This document shows, piece by piece, positions 23,248-35,760 of a stretch of DNA of 64,000 nucleotides (position 1 is its first letter; every line of letters starts with the position of its first letter). The position numbers were made by a program, and so were the translations under genes. The notes beneath the pieces are model-generated. The model was not told the origin of the DNA, ran no database searches, and saw nothing but the letters and a program-made list of their open reading frames with translations. This DNA is from Strix aluco. Taxonomy: Eukaryota > Chordata > Aves > Strigiformes > Strigidae. The stretch covers positions 63,562,984 to 63,626,983 of the forward strand of contig NC_133933.1 in NCBI RefSeq assembly GCF_031877795.1, given 5' to 3'.

Positions 23248-23279
23248 AGTGTGACTGGAGGACATTCATGAGTCACACT
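23248..23279. repeat. 9-bp inverted repeat in intron 1
   Basis: The arms agtgtgact (23,248-23,256) and agtcacact (23,271-23,279) are exact reverse complements separated by 14 bases. No adjacent target duplication or transposon ends are evident, so a mobile element is not supported. Confidence 0.7.
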
Positions 23280-24639
23280 TTCTGATGCGGTGTAGATTGT
23301 TCAATATTGAACTTCTGTAGCGTGCACACACTATGGCAAAGTGGTGTAACTTGCTGCTCACTGTGACAAACCTCGATGTGTAAACACTGATATCAGGAAG
23401 CTGAGCATTTTTGCTGTGGTGTCAACAGTCATCTTCATCTTATGGCAAATGTTTTCTGCTTTTGCAGGAGGTGGATTCTTAGTGTGAGGTTGTATTCCAA
23501 GTAGGTGCAATGTTCATCTAATAACCTCCTTCATCTTTCTTCCTCTGCTCGAGATGAGGAGGTTACTTGTGTCTTTTGATGACCACATCCTTAAACTACA
23601 AGTTTCTTCGAAGGAATTGCTACCAATCTGACTTCAGGCTGTTAAAGGCTGATAGAAACTTGTAGGGCATTTCCCGCTGAAGATGTCAGAATGGATTTTA
23701 AAGCAAAAATCATGGCACATAAACTGATTGTTGAACAGAGAACTGCATCCTTTTCTACATGGAAGGCAGTAGCTGCCTGATAGTGCATAGTGGCGTAGGC
23801 GAATGCAGTGATGAGTAGGTGGTTTTTTTCCCCCAGTTTTCTTTGTTTAAAAAAAAAATCTGTCATTAAAATTAAACTGGAGCAATATTTCTGTTTCTCC
23901 TTTTGCCATATTATGCATCTCTGTTAACTTAGTGAGATAGACATGGAATACACTGAGTCTAATCTTTAGGGTTTACTTTTTGTGTTGAGTTTATATAGGT
24001 ATACCAAATGGTATGGCAGATTCTGAAGGGATGGTATGCATTCCAACCAGATGTTGTTTATTCTTTGCACTTAAATTACCCTGAAAATGTTAACTGTCAG
24101 AATCAAGTATCTTTCAGGTACAAAGTATATCTAATACTTTTTTCCTTGACAAGGGACTTTCCTTGGTCACGAAAAAGTTTACTTAATTAATCTCTTCTAA
24201 ATTTCCCAGTGATCTGTGCAAGTATGTCTGCTAAAGTTTCTTCCTGGCCAAATGGGGGAAGAGTTTTGTACTACCCTATCTTAAAGTAGCACTTCACTGA
24301 GCAGGTACATCAGTTTAAACTTTTAAACCTGCTTTGAATGATTTATATGATATAAATTGAAATCCTTTTACCCAGAAATGTGCTAATAGCATTTGATATT
24401 AGGTCATGCACCTCTACTTTTCAAGGCTAGGTCTATTTATGTGGAAATGGATAATGAATAAATGCTTCATTTTTCAGAGCACAATTCTGTGAGGATAACA
24501 GAAGGATAACCTTTCTTGTTTATGAAAGTTGTACTTTCTTTAGTTCCTTCTGAAACTGCAGATGCTTTTTATGGTTTTATAACACTAACTTCTTTTCCAA
24601 AAGAAAGGTTAAATAGCTGCTTTTTTTTTTTTTCCCCTT

Positions 24640-24689
24640 GGGTGGGGTTTTGGGGGTGTTTTCGTGGGGGTTGGTTGGTTGGGGTGGGT
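24640..24689 (+). repeat. G/T-rich tract with G-quadruplex potential
   Basis: Follows a T13 and CCCC run and contains at least six G-runs of three to five (GGG, GGGG, GGGGG, GGGGG, GGGG, GGG) separated by short T-rich loops. It lies on the sense strand of ZDHHC14 intron 1, so it would also be present in nascent RNA. Confidence 0.8.
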
Positions 24690-27600
24690 ATGTGTTCAGC
24701 TTAGTTGATGGCTTTTATCTACTTGTTTCATGGAGAAGACAAGCTTTGAACATACTTTTTGGTCTTTAATTTACTCCATTCTCACCTATAGTTCTACTCT
24801 TATTTCCCCCTTTTCTTTGTGGAGGTGGAGGGCAATGAAAATAGGGAGTAAGAAGTGTAAGAAGTGATGTTGGCTTCTCAGATACCTTCTCCCTGGACCT
24901 TGAGGAAATCACTGTGTAGCTTTGGACCATTGATACACATGCATCTTCAGAGTGAAATATGAACGTTTGTGGTCTTCTTTGCCTGATGTCACCCCGACCC
25001 CTTGGAGAAAGAGGGGAAATTCCATCACAGCCTGCTGGGGGTGCTTTTCTGTGCTCATCATAGCTCAGCATGCTTGTTGTAGCTAGGTATAAATTCTCAC
25101 CTGGGATATTTGATATCCCTTCCAGAGGGGGGGAAAATAGGTAATTTCAAAAGTTTGGTTATTATTACCTATATAAATGTCTTCAAATATTTACAAATGC
25201 CAATGGATAATACTTCAGTACATCTTCAGCTCCCAAAAATGTGAGGTTACACTTGGAATTTTGTGACAGTTGTTTGATAAAATCTATCTTAATTTATTAC
25301 TCAACAGTCTGAGGTTTCTATTGTTGATATAGTCTGTATAGTATGCCTGTTTCGTTTTGTCTTTCCCTGAGTAGGTACTGTTGCCCCTTTATCTGAATGG
25401 ACATGTGCCAAAACTATAAAATGTATCTTCTGGAGACTAGTGTAGGGAGAGTCGTGTTAAATAGATTTACACTATTGAAAAACTAATTTCTGTTAGTTCT
25501 TCTTGGAAGACAGGCATTGTCATGTGACCATCTCTGGGACTTTTCTCACATCGACCCCACAGAAATTTTCATACCTTGTTTGAAGGAAAGATGTTTTCTC
25601 AAGTCAGTTTCTCAGGAATCATGTTACATGTTTAGATTCATGTAAGGTGTTCTTTTTACTCATGTTTCAATTTGGACTAATGATGCAAAAAATACCTTTG
25701 TTGCTACATGATTTATTTTCTGTCATAGCTGTGTTGCATTATTATTTTGTAGATGGCATTTCATACAAAACAGAGTATATCAGTGAATCTGGATGACTGA
25801 GAAATTATCTTCATTTAGAATGAAAAGAAAAAATATGAGTCTGTGCAGAACTTGAACCAAATTGTTCTGCTCATTCTCTTTTTTTGGCTGGAAAAAATAT
25901 TTTATTAAAAATACCTGGTCTTATTTGTAGATTCAGTAGAAACTGAAATACTGACATTTGAACTGGATGTTAAATATATACTTCATCTTTTAACAACTAA
26001 GTTATACCTTTTAAGTAGTTAAAAACAACAAACAAAGTTTCTGATGGAAATGGTCTCACCATTCTTGTGTAGCATTAAACTGTTGTAACATTCAAATGTG
26101 AACTAATTAATGAGAAAGTGAAGATAACTGCAGAAGAGGAGAGAATCTTTTTAGCTTTCTAAGCTGCATGATTATTTCAAAATAGCCCACTCAAAAAACC
26201 CACTGGCTTAAAATACTGGAACATTTTTAAAAATTGCTTAAAATGTTATAACAACTTTATCTAGGAAGTTTTTGTTGCCCTGATTGATGATCCATCTAAG
26301 TGAGGCTGTAGTAGCTGATGATCACTTAAGTTCCAGGCTGCCAGTAAGGGTTTATACATGTCAGTGCTGCTCATCTTTCATTTGGCAAAGCTGACGGAAA
26401 AAGGGAAAAATCCCCTGAAGTCAGCTACAGCTACCAAAGATTATTAAACTTCATATAGTTACAGCCCATTTAATACAAAAACTGTAAAGTGGTTAAACTT
26501 TTTACAAACAAACAAAAATCAAGAAATAAAGATGAAGCCTATGTGTAATAGCCAAAAATAAAATTGTGTTCACATTTCTCAGATTGCAGAAGTATTAAAT
26601 GTTACTAGCGTAAAACATACCTAGGGAAGGAGGCTGAAGTATTTTGGAGTTTGTGTGACACACCCCCTCTCCTTTACCCCGTTGTATGTGTTCATATTGG
26701 AACTCCTGTTCATACTGCAGTTACCAGGTGAAGAGGGCTTTGTATTTGCGAAGCCTGACCATGGGCTTTCTGCAGTGTGCCTTAGTGGAGATCTGCCCAA
26801 TTGCATTCCAGAACTTTAACTACCAAGTTGACAGTGGACTGTAGTGCTGTATGATTATTCAGCTTCTGTATCCCTGATCATTTCCTTTTCATCAGTGTCC
26901 GTAGGGTTTATTCACATTATTGTGGGATGGTGGCTAATGAGGTCTTACATAATAAACTTGGCTAATGAGATCACAGCTGGTTTTGTTTTATGTTTTTTCC
27001 ACTCCTGCCATCCCCCTAAGTTGCTTACTGCAATAAATACTGGCAGTATGCATTTATTGTGGTGAATATGCAGTCAGTTCAGCTGCTTCTTTAAAATTTA
27101 CTCATTTTTAAAAAAATATTTCACAAAGCAGAGATTAAATAGAATACTGAGAATTAAATTGAAAACTTAGAACCTGAACTCAGAAGTTAAGTTGTACATA
27201 AAATCTGCAGTTTCTGAATTTCATGTTAGAGTTTTAAGCGCAAGATGACACTGTTACATTGTCTTCATTGAGTGAATATATGAAATAAATTTGTGGGGTT
27301 TAGTATATCTTATACATATGATCAACATATATTAGTTCTTCACAGCAAGGAACAGATATACTAGAATTTGTTACTATTTTAGCATAAACACTCAGTACAT
27401 TACCAGAAGTTATGAATGTAGATTAAACAACATTGGCAGGCGTTGGAAGCTTCTCTCCCCACCTCCCCCACCCCGGGAAAGGAGTACTAATACAAAGCTT
27501 TTGTTTCTGATTGTGATAAATTCCGTGTACCCTCTTTTTTGAGCTGTCTAGATATGAGGAAATTGCAGTCCTGGTCTTGCATGTTCAGTACGCTTGTTAG

Positions 27601-28176
27601 ATATCCCCCTGGTAATGAATGCCATGTTTCAGGCTAGAGAAGCAAGTGTCAGACCAGCCTGTACTTAAATATTGCTAGCATCCTTGTTTGCTCATGGTGT
27701 GACAGGTTTTCATGGCACAACTGTCTATGCATGTTCCTAGTAAATACTGTTTTATTGGCAAAAAGGGCTTTCGAGTGTTGAATTAAAATGTGGAAGAGTT
27801 ATAATTTTTCCTAATTTGGAACTATGTAAAGCAGTTAAAAGTTTAAAGAAGAAAAGTAAAAGAATAGCAGTGACCTCTCTCATCAGTATTGCAACGCTGT
27901 AATAAACTTGCTTCTTGTGAATGTGGTTTCTTTAGAGCTGAAGCTCATAGTGCTTTTATATAGCGGAAAAAATACAACTTTTAAAATACTTTTATCATTC
28001 AACATGATTTGAATTCTTTCCAAGGGCTGGACAGGCGTTAGGTATGGAAACAGCCAAGTAAACTTTGTCCTTAGTCTGAGTAGACCGGTACATGAAATGT
28101 ATTGCGTGGTGTGATACAAAAGATTGGAATGCACTGTGTAAAGAGCCTAGTCACTTCTGACTTGCCTCAGTGAATT

Positions 28177-28571
28177 AGCCTGAAGAAGAGAAGGCTCAGA
28201 GAGAATCTTATTAAAGTAAGTACCTGACTGGGGAGGGGGAGTAAAAAAAAAAAAAAAAAAGGAGCACTGGGCTCTTCTCAGTGGTACCCAATGACAGGAC
28301 AAGATACAATGGATGGACACGAAATACCATTTAAATGTAAGATAAAAGTTTTTTCGGGTTGTGGGAGGTTTTTTTGTCTGTTTGGTTTATTGTTTTTTGC
28401 TGTGAGGATAATCAAACACTGGCACAGGTTGCCCAGAGAGGCAATGGACATACTGAAAACCAACCAGATGGTTGACCTGAGCAGTCTCCTCTATCTGACC
28501 CTGCTTTGAGCTGGGGGATTGGACTCGATCTCCAGAGGTCCCATCCCACCTTAGCCATTCTGTGTTGTCTG
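28177..28571 (+). mobile_element. CR1 LINE fragment, interrupted by A18 and a T/G-rich insert
   Basis: Plus-strand CR1 3' portion. Recognisable CR1 blocks occur in order: 'gaagagaaggctcagagaga', 'gggctcttctcagtggtacc', 'aacactggcacaggttgccc', 'ttggactcgatctccagagg' and the end 'ttagccattctgtg'. It is damaged: a run of 18 A residues (28,243-28,260) lies inside the element, about 40 bases near 28,350-28,393 do not look like CR1, and the segment around 28,445-28,470 is altered. The ORF2 frame is broken and the element cannot be active. Confidence 0.88.
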
Positions 28572-31500
28572 TGAAGATCTGAGAACTTCTTCCAATAAGA
28601 CATCAAAAGGTATATCTAGTGAGATAATTTTAATCTTGTTTTAATGACCCATTTATTACATGCATATTTCACAAGAACTGTAGTTTTATCTAGTCTTAGG
28701 ATCTGTACCTAAAGTCTCAGTTCAACAAAACTTAAAATTTTGCAAGTGAAATACCCATAGCTGTTTTTTCTGTCCCCTCTTCTATTTTCTTGCCTTTGAA
28801 TATGGCTTTCTCTGTTCTGAAGTGCATTTCCAGCATTTCTTGAAGGTTCTTTTCCTGTGTTCTTTCACTTATCACTTCTTTCACTAAGCTTTGTCCTCTA
28901 CTATCCATCTGTCTTTTGCTGAGTTAGTATTTTCTTCTCATGTAAACAACAGCGTTAAGTTTAAATAAAATAAAATTCATCCAGAAGAATGTATCTGTAT
29001 ACAGTTGCTCCAGCAGTATGATGTGTTCATCAGTTTGTCTGTCTCACATAAATTTTGCGAACTTTTCTTTCCTTCTATCTAATCTTCCTAACCACTTGTT
29101 CACTTTTAATTGACTAAGAGCACTGTTGCTGTAGAAGGGATGGGGAGACAGTAAAGGTGAGGTTCAAGGACTTAGTTTTCCCCTTTTCGCAGTCACGAGG
29201 GATGAGAGTACATTTTTTTTCCCATGATCTGCATTGTATTTGCCTATATCATTGTGCAGATTTGTGAAATCATGGGGTCTGTCTCCCAGTGTTTGAGCCA
29301 GGTCAAAAAGTTGTTCGGATCCTGCAGGTTCAGCTTCCTCCTTAAGCCTGCTACTTGACAGTACTAGCTTCAGACCAACTCTTGTGCTTTAATAGATAGC
29401 TCGTTCCAGCTTCTGGACTTCTAGACATAAAAGATGAAATGGTTTGTCTGAAAAGCTGCTAAAGCTGGATTTGTTATCTTTAAGGAAGGGAAAACACCCT
29501 AGATATGTCAGATTAATCCAAACTCCCTTTAAACACTGATTTGATTGATGAAATAAAAAAAGTGTAAATAATTCCAGTAAGGCAGGTGTCCAGTTCTGGA
29601 TTACAAATTGGAAATAAGGAGAAAGTGTAAATGAAACAGAGTGTATTTTACTTGAGCAAAGTATATCTGAATCTCTACATCCTGTGGTAGCTATCACTGC
29701 TAAGTTTCTCTGAGGCAGTGGAAGCCAAAGCAGCCTTTCCCCATACCATGTATTCAGAGCACAGTTTTTCAGAGTGAATTTCATGCCTGTAGACCTGCCT
29801 GCTTTTTCTGAGGGGGTGGGGGTTGAATTTTTACTGCTCATCAATTCAAACAAAAACTTCAGAGTATTTCATAGGAGCATCCCAGTTTCCTTTCTGTTTA
29901 GCAGGCTCAGTTGCAGCAAGATGAATCCGATGGTTGTAGGCTGCTGAAAAGAATAGGCCCACCTCTTCCCTTCTCCCAGAGATGTTACTTCAGATTGTTA
30001 CTACTTTTGTCTGGCTCTGCTGTTTTCCCCACCCAGTGGTGAACCACTTCAGGGAGTTCCCTTCCTGCAGGAAGCTTATCCTTCCCTTCTGCCCACACAA
30101 AGAACTTTCTGCTGCTTTAGATCCCTGAGCTGAATCCCTGAAAACTCAGAAAAAATGTTAAGGAAAACTCAGAAAAAGTGCGAGGAAGGGAGAGGGAGGA
30201 GACTGTCAGATCGTCTTTGCTGTGATTTGAAATTGTATCCCAACTTGAGGAAACTTGTTACATAGTCTTGGTTCATTGTTTGGCATCTGCAAGGGTGCAA
30301 ACAGAACATCTTTAGGCTTTCCCAAACTACTCTTTAGTTGCTTAATGAGAACCTACAGAGTTCTGACTTCTTTACCATATTTTATTTCTGAAGTAACTGG
30401 ATTGTAGTTTACAGAACTTGAACAGCAGCATCTTTCAAATAACACATTATGAAGTGCTCATTAGTTGTTCATGTCTTACGGTTTTTCTGTATTTTTTTTT
30501 TAAAAAGACACTATACCCAATTCTCTAACCAACACGGGCAGAAGCAATTCTTCCTGCATCCCTGCCTGTGTCATCTGTGTTCCCCATATCCAGACTGCAG
30601 AGCCAATGTATTGTATTGCATTCGATAGCTGAGCCTATGGAAGAGCTGCATGAGTTCTTCTTCACCTTAGTTTGTATAAAACTAAGGGTTTTTTTGAGGT
30701 AGCTCAAAATATGCTAAACTGAACCAGGAAAGAAGTATTCTCTCAATCCTTGTCATTTCTCCCATGCTTCAGCTGAGATAGTAAACAACCCAGGGAAATT
30801 GCCTGCTTCTTCACAGTACCATTCAGCTGCCTACTTGGGTGTTTTTTTCTTGATTTGTTTGGTATTGTAACTGTTGAAAGTTTTCAGCAGAGGAGGATGA
30901 AGGAAGAATCATAAAGCAGTTAATGGAAAATTGAACAGCCTGCATACAAGTGGCAGTTGGAGTGAATGTCTCTATTCAGTGTGATAAAAGAATTTGCCTT
31001 TAAAATGATTTTGTTAAATAAGACACCTAAAGCTAATCAGAGCAGAAGGAATTGTCTGTAGAGCAGAAGATGGGGAAGAAGTTGTGGACTGAAATCTGAC
31101 AGCGATGAATCTAATTCAATATAAGACCTTGAAAGGATAATCATTCTTCTTTTACAAGACACTAAGCTCAGAAGGCTCTCTTCTCTTTTCCTTGAGCTGT
31201 GGAGGCTCTGAGACTTCTCATCACTGATGTGAGTGTTCATCTTCAGAGTAAAATATGAGTTTTTTTCCTCTAATGTAATGAAGCCCAGACCCTTTTAGGA
31301 TCAGGCTGCACTGTGCATTGTTTTTTAATGCTAGTCCCTTGAAGCCTGAATCTTTCCAGTACTTGAGTATATCAAAAGAAGTGTGCTGGGGGCAGAAGGG
31401 CATTTCAGAGGAAAGTGTATAAAGATTGGGTGGGGTAAAATAATTTTCCTTTTTTACTTGGCTCATACTCAAAAGGAGTTTTGGAAACAGGGATTGGCTA

Positions 31501-34500
31501 TGAATGTGAAAATCAAGACAGTATGATAAGAGAAAAACAACTGCTGTGCTTGGATCCCAATTACTGAAACTGTTGTGGGCTGACATCCAGCTTGATTGAA
31601 AGGTGTAAAAATGCCCTTCCCAATGCACATACCTTTCTATTATTGCATCCTAGAAACTCTAACCAACAGTTAAAGTTGTTAAATGATAGTCTGGAGGTGC
31701 AGCATTACCCAATGGTTGACTGTTCTTGGGAAAAGTAAGATTATTTTCTGTTCTGAAACTTTTTTAAATGGTTCTTGACACTAGCCCTTGCTGTTGCAAC
31801 AAAGAAATGGCATTTGTGAAAGGAGAACATAGGTTCGTTGCTTCTTAGTTCAATACAGAAGAAGTGACATTTGTTGCAAAAGTAATTCACTTACTGAAAT
31901 AAGCTTTTAATTTAAGCTTTATCACAAATATTCCTTCTGACTGCAAAATAAAGGTTAAAGATTTAGGGAGCATAAAACTTGTCACTGAAGCTGATCCTTA
32001 CAGATAAGAGTTGCATAGTTATGTTAGTTATCCCTAGGCCAGCTATGCTTGCCTTCATATTCTGAATGATGAAGGCTGACAATTTCAGAAGATTGTGCAA
32101 TGCATGCAGAAGAGTTGAGGGGGGGTGGAATAAGGAGTGGGAAGGAACTGAGGTATCTGCTGTAGTACTTGCTTCTGGACATTAATTTCAGTTACTAAAG
32201 GGACAGTTGTTTTGTGTCCGTATTTAGTTAGTACCTGTAAGTAAGCTAGTAATAACTTTTGATATACATGCTGTATTTTTCAGTAGTTATTGTATCTGGT
32301 ACTGTAGACAGAGTTGGACTGCACTGTTAAGTTGCTTATGCATGTTGTGTCCTACCAACATCTCTCTCGCTTCAGAGGCTGAAAGTGAAAAACATGAAAA
32401 ATAGTTGTGGATAGATAGGAGATGTTGAAGGGGCTCACAGAGCTACATTGACAGTCCTAGTTCATCAGTGCAGAATTAAGAACTCTGGGAATGACAGCAT
32501 GGTTCATAGATCTTCGTTATTCAATTCCTTTTGGAGTTTGGTTATTTATATATTTGTTTTAAGAGCAGGTCAGTAAAGAGAGCTGTTAAGGACAGTAATA
32601 CCAATAGTGCTTTCAGGTTTCAAAATTTTTTTTTTTTTTTTTTTTCCAGTCCAGAAATACCTTTCCCTTTTCTTACTGTTCCTGATTTCTCTTGTGCTAA
32701 TCTTTCATGACAGGGAAGCTGTGTGGTTGTGGCCAAAGTTGTTCTTTTTTTACTTCCAGTGCCATGATGGTGAGGGAAAGACCCAGGAGACAGGTTTGCA
32801 GGTTACATAGAAGAGATAATGGGTTATTCTGAATCTTTGTTGTACATAGGCAGGAGTCTGCAAGTGTGAAAGTCTCCGAGATGTATGTTGTGTTGTCTTC
32901 GTAAAAGTACTGACATCTGAACAACCTTGAGTCTTTTGTGTGTGCTAAGAGCTTGATTTTGAGCAAGTAAAATCTCTGAAACCTGTGCCTGTGCTGGGCA
33001 TGCCTCTCTGAGGACATGGCAGAACTCTTTCACTGAAATTACAGTTTTGAGCAATCCCATCCTACTCATGAGTTTGGTAGCACAACTGTTTTTGGCAGCT
33101 AAGCTCTGCTCTGTGGGGCTGCTTTAGCCTGTGGCTACAGGCAGCATCAATGAAGAAGCAGTGAAACTGCTTCATTCACCACACATCTTCAGTGTCTGCG
33201 ATCTCTAGTTCTGTGTATTATTATTACACAGAAGTCATCTTCACTTAAACCCCAGTTTATTTCCAGAACAGTCTCATCCACAACTTTAAGTGAAGCAGGG
33301 CTCCTTGGGGGGCTCGAGGTCTTGAAACTAAAAGCTCTATCACAAGGCGTATGACCGGGGAAGAAGAGCCTGGCAGAAGGGTGTCAAATTTAACTTCTAC
33401 AGGCATGCTGGCATTTTATTTCATTTTGGCAGTCTTGATTGTAGCGATCTTGCAGTTAGTTTTAGCGTAGTTTTTCTGTGTGTAATTACTAGACCAGTAA
33501 GTTCCCACCCAGGTGCTATTTCTGTTCTTTTCCACATAATCCCTCCCAAATCAGTGTCTCGCCTTCTCTCTTTCAAAGTACCCTGTATGTGCTTGCTCTT
33601 TGCCATTGTGTTCTGTGGACTGATGCTTCTTCCTCCAGCACTTTACAGAGATCCATAAGGGGCAGCACTGCCTCTTCTGCTCAGGACAGCTTTTGAACTT
33701 GGTGCAAGGATGGGAGAGGTGAAGGCAAGGGCCTTCATTCGTTTTGTAGTGGTGTTGAAATCTTGCCCTATTTTCTTCTCATTTCTGCAAGTCTTGCAGA
33801 TAAGTCTCTTAAAGTTGCTTTTGTTCTGTGCTCCTCTAATTGAGGATGGAAGCATTATAGATAGCAAGGGCACTGGAAAAGAAGAGATGCTGCGCTGTGT
33901 GCTTTACCATAGGGAGGCGTTTGGCTGTTCGGGTGGCACTTGTTTGCCATTGTTATCTTTCACAGTTCCAATGGTGTGGGTGACTGGAAGAAACTGGGGA
34001 AGTTTCAGTGATGGTATTTGCAGGCAACAAAGTACAACCGGGAATGAGTAGAATTGGACAGCCCAGGCCACGACAGAAATATTTCTGCACGAGGGGCTAC
34101 TGCTCTGCTATATAAAACAAAATGGCTTGATACATAATTTGTCTTTAAAATGGTGCAGAATACTTGATTAAGTGGGTCTAAATGTTGTTTGCATAGGAAT
34201 TGCTATAAGAAAAAACACTCTGTAACCCTAAATACTCATTTTGCTTTTCAGTTAAAGTTCAAAGCAAGTTGCACAAGGGGAGCTATTTGATTTAAGTTCA
34301 TGTCAATAGTTAAACTTCTGGAATAGCAAAGTGACCGGTGAAACTGCCTGAGTCTCGGTGAAATGGAAATTCATAGCAAATTTAGGTTGGCAGAGTCCAT
34401 GTGTAATAGTATTTAATGCAGACAATTTTCATTTTGTGACCATTTTCTACATGGGCTTTCTTTAAATTTGCAGAAGAACAATCTTTTAATGCTTAAGGCA

Positions 34501-35263
34501 CTACTCTTTACAAGGTAATGTACTGCAGATAGTTGGTAATTAGGCATACCAGGCCTATATTGACTGGTTTTAATTTTTATATTGTAGTGCTTCAGAACCT
34601 TTTTACTATTATCATTTTTGTAATTACTTCCAACTTAATTTTTGTATTCTAATTCTGACAATCAGCTTTAATTTTTGCTTTTTATATGTTAGCATTAAAT
34701 ATTAACATTTTTTTTTGCTTTGAAGGTGCAGGAAACTTACTGCTGCTTCAGCTTTGGCCATACATTATAGTTCTAAATTTATTTTCAGTTTGTAAGATGA
34801 CTCCCCCTTCTGATAGCTGTGTTGACTGAAGTGGACTAAAGTTCATTTGCTTGGTGGAGGAAACTGAGGAGATCAGCTTGGTTATCCTGTGACAGCACTG
34901 GTCTAGTGTGCATGAAAAAAGTATAACTTAAAGTAGTGTTTAACTGTATGTGGTAGTTACGAAAGGGCTGGGTATTGATCAGATTACAGGCAACTCAGAG
35001 GTCTGTGTATGTGTGACAGACATGCTGGGTGCTAACTTTTGGTTCAGTACAGATTTTCCTCAGCTGTGTTGATCAGCAGGTACAAAAACTCGTTAATACT
35101 ATATAGCTGGCAGGGTGGAGAAGCCAAACTACTTTTGCTTTGCTGCTTGTTATTATTTATTATTACACTATGGCTTGGGGTAGGTTTTTTGCAATAAGAT
35201 TGGCACTGGCTGCTTCCTCAGCTAGTTATCAAGGCTTCCTGCCATCTTGAGTTTATTTTTCTT
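28572..35263 (+). other. ZDHHC14: ZDHHC14 intron 1, no exon seen
   Basis: No coding signal. Contains a T20 tract (32,626-32,645) directly followed by CCAG, which imitates a splice acceptor but leads into no supportable exon. Two small perfect hairpins lie near 33.16-33.23 kb. Remaining sequence is ordinary AT-rich intron. Confidence 0.65.
33155..33233. repeat. Two neighbouring perfect short hairpins
   Basis: First: gaagcagt (33,155-33,162) and actgcttc (33,166-33,173) around gaa. Second: ttctgtgta (33,209-33,217) and tacacagaa (33,225-33,233) around ttattat. Both stems are perfect but too short for a typical microRNA precursor. Confidence 0.6.
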
Positions 35264-35760
35264 GCACTGACGTGCGGAGTAACGACTTTACAACCAATAA
35301 GGTTATAAAGAAGGTATGTTTATTCAGCGCTGGGTGCACAGGGGATCGCTCCTCCACAAGCGTGCACATCTTGGAGCGAAAAGCAGCTCCTTTCTATAGC
35401 GTAAAGTGTTTACATATTCATTATAATCCCGAGAATAGGGAGAGATATTACAATTACTTTTGAGAAATTATTAACATAAATCCTGCCCCAAGTCCCTCCC
35501 CGTTGCGCCTGCGTAGTGGCTCCTGGTGGTCTTGGGCGGGGGTCTTCAGGATGAAGACTGAAGATGCCTCCTCTTCCTCTCGTGACTTTTCACCCAATTA
35601 GGTCTTTTCAGCATGACAATTTAGCATTCCTTGAATCCCCGTTCCTTATCTTGGGACTCAGTAGTTGCAGCTCCTCCCTTATCTCAACAGCCCATCCTGC
35701 TGAGAGCTTATCCTGCTGAGAGCCCTGCATCTATTTTGTTAAGGTTCCTCACTTCAGCAC
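35264..35760 (-). mobile_element. Solo LTR of an endogenous retrovirus, with 4-bp TSD
   Basis: A 489-bp LTR (35,268-35,756) flanked by a direct GCAC duplication (35,264-35,267 and 35,757-35,760). Its ends form an imperfect inverted repeat: plus-strand left end TGACGTGCGG, right end CCTCACTTCA (complement TGAAGTGAGG, 8 of 10 matching), giving the canonical TG...CA. In minus orientation the parts fall in LTR order. A 14-bp direct repeat (35,694-35,707 and 35,710-35,723) sits in U3, a TATAGAAA-like box is near 35,391-35,398, and AATAAA is the complement of 35,319-35,324, about 50 bases before the 3' end. A 4-bp duplication is typical of gammaretrovirus-like (ERV1) integration. No viral genes are attached, so this is what LTR-LTR recombination leaves. 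The family name is unknown to me. Confidence 0.8.

Larger units (their letters stand above)
18723..28176 (+). other. ZDHHC14: ZDHHC14 intron 1, proximal part
   Basis: AT-rich intronic DNA with no recognisable exon or RNA gene. It holds a 9-bp inverted repeat (23,248-23,279) and a G-rich tract (24,640-24,689), listed separately. Slightly GC-richer sequence at 22,640-23,040 shows no coding signal. I looked for exon 2 (the segment following Phe-Asp-Cys-Pro-Tyr) and did not see it. Confidence 0.7.

Noticed and set aside
23248..23279. Inverted repeat considered as a miniature transposon
   Set aside because: Only 9-bp arms, 14-base spacer and no flanking target duplication.
32626..32800. T20-CCAG acceptor-like sequence, and a second acceptor-like site before a GTGAGG donor-like word near 32,760
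   Set aside because: Strong polypyrimidine tracts are common here; the intervening sequence has no family similarity or coding signal, and the second pair would make only a 10-base exon.
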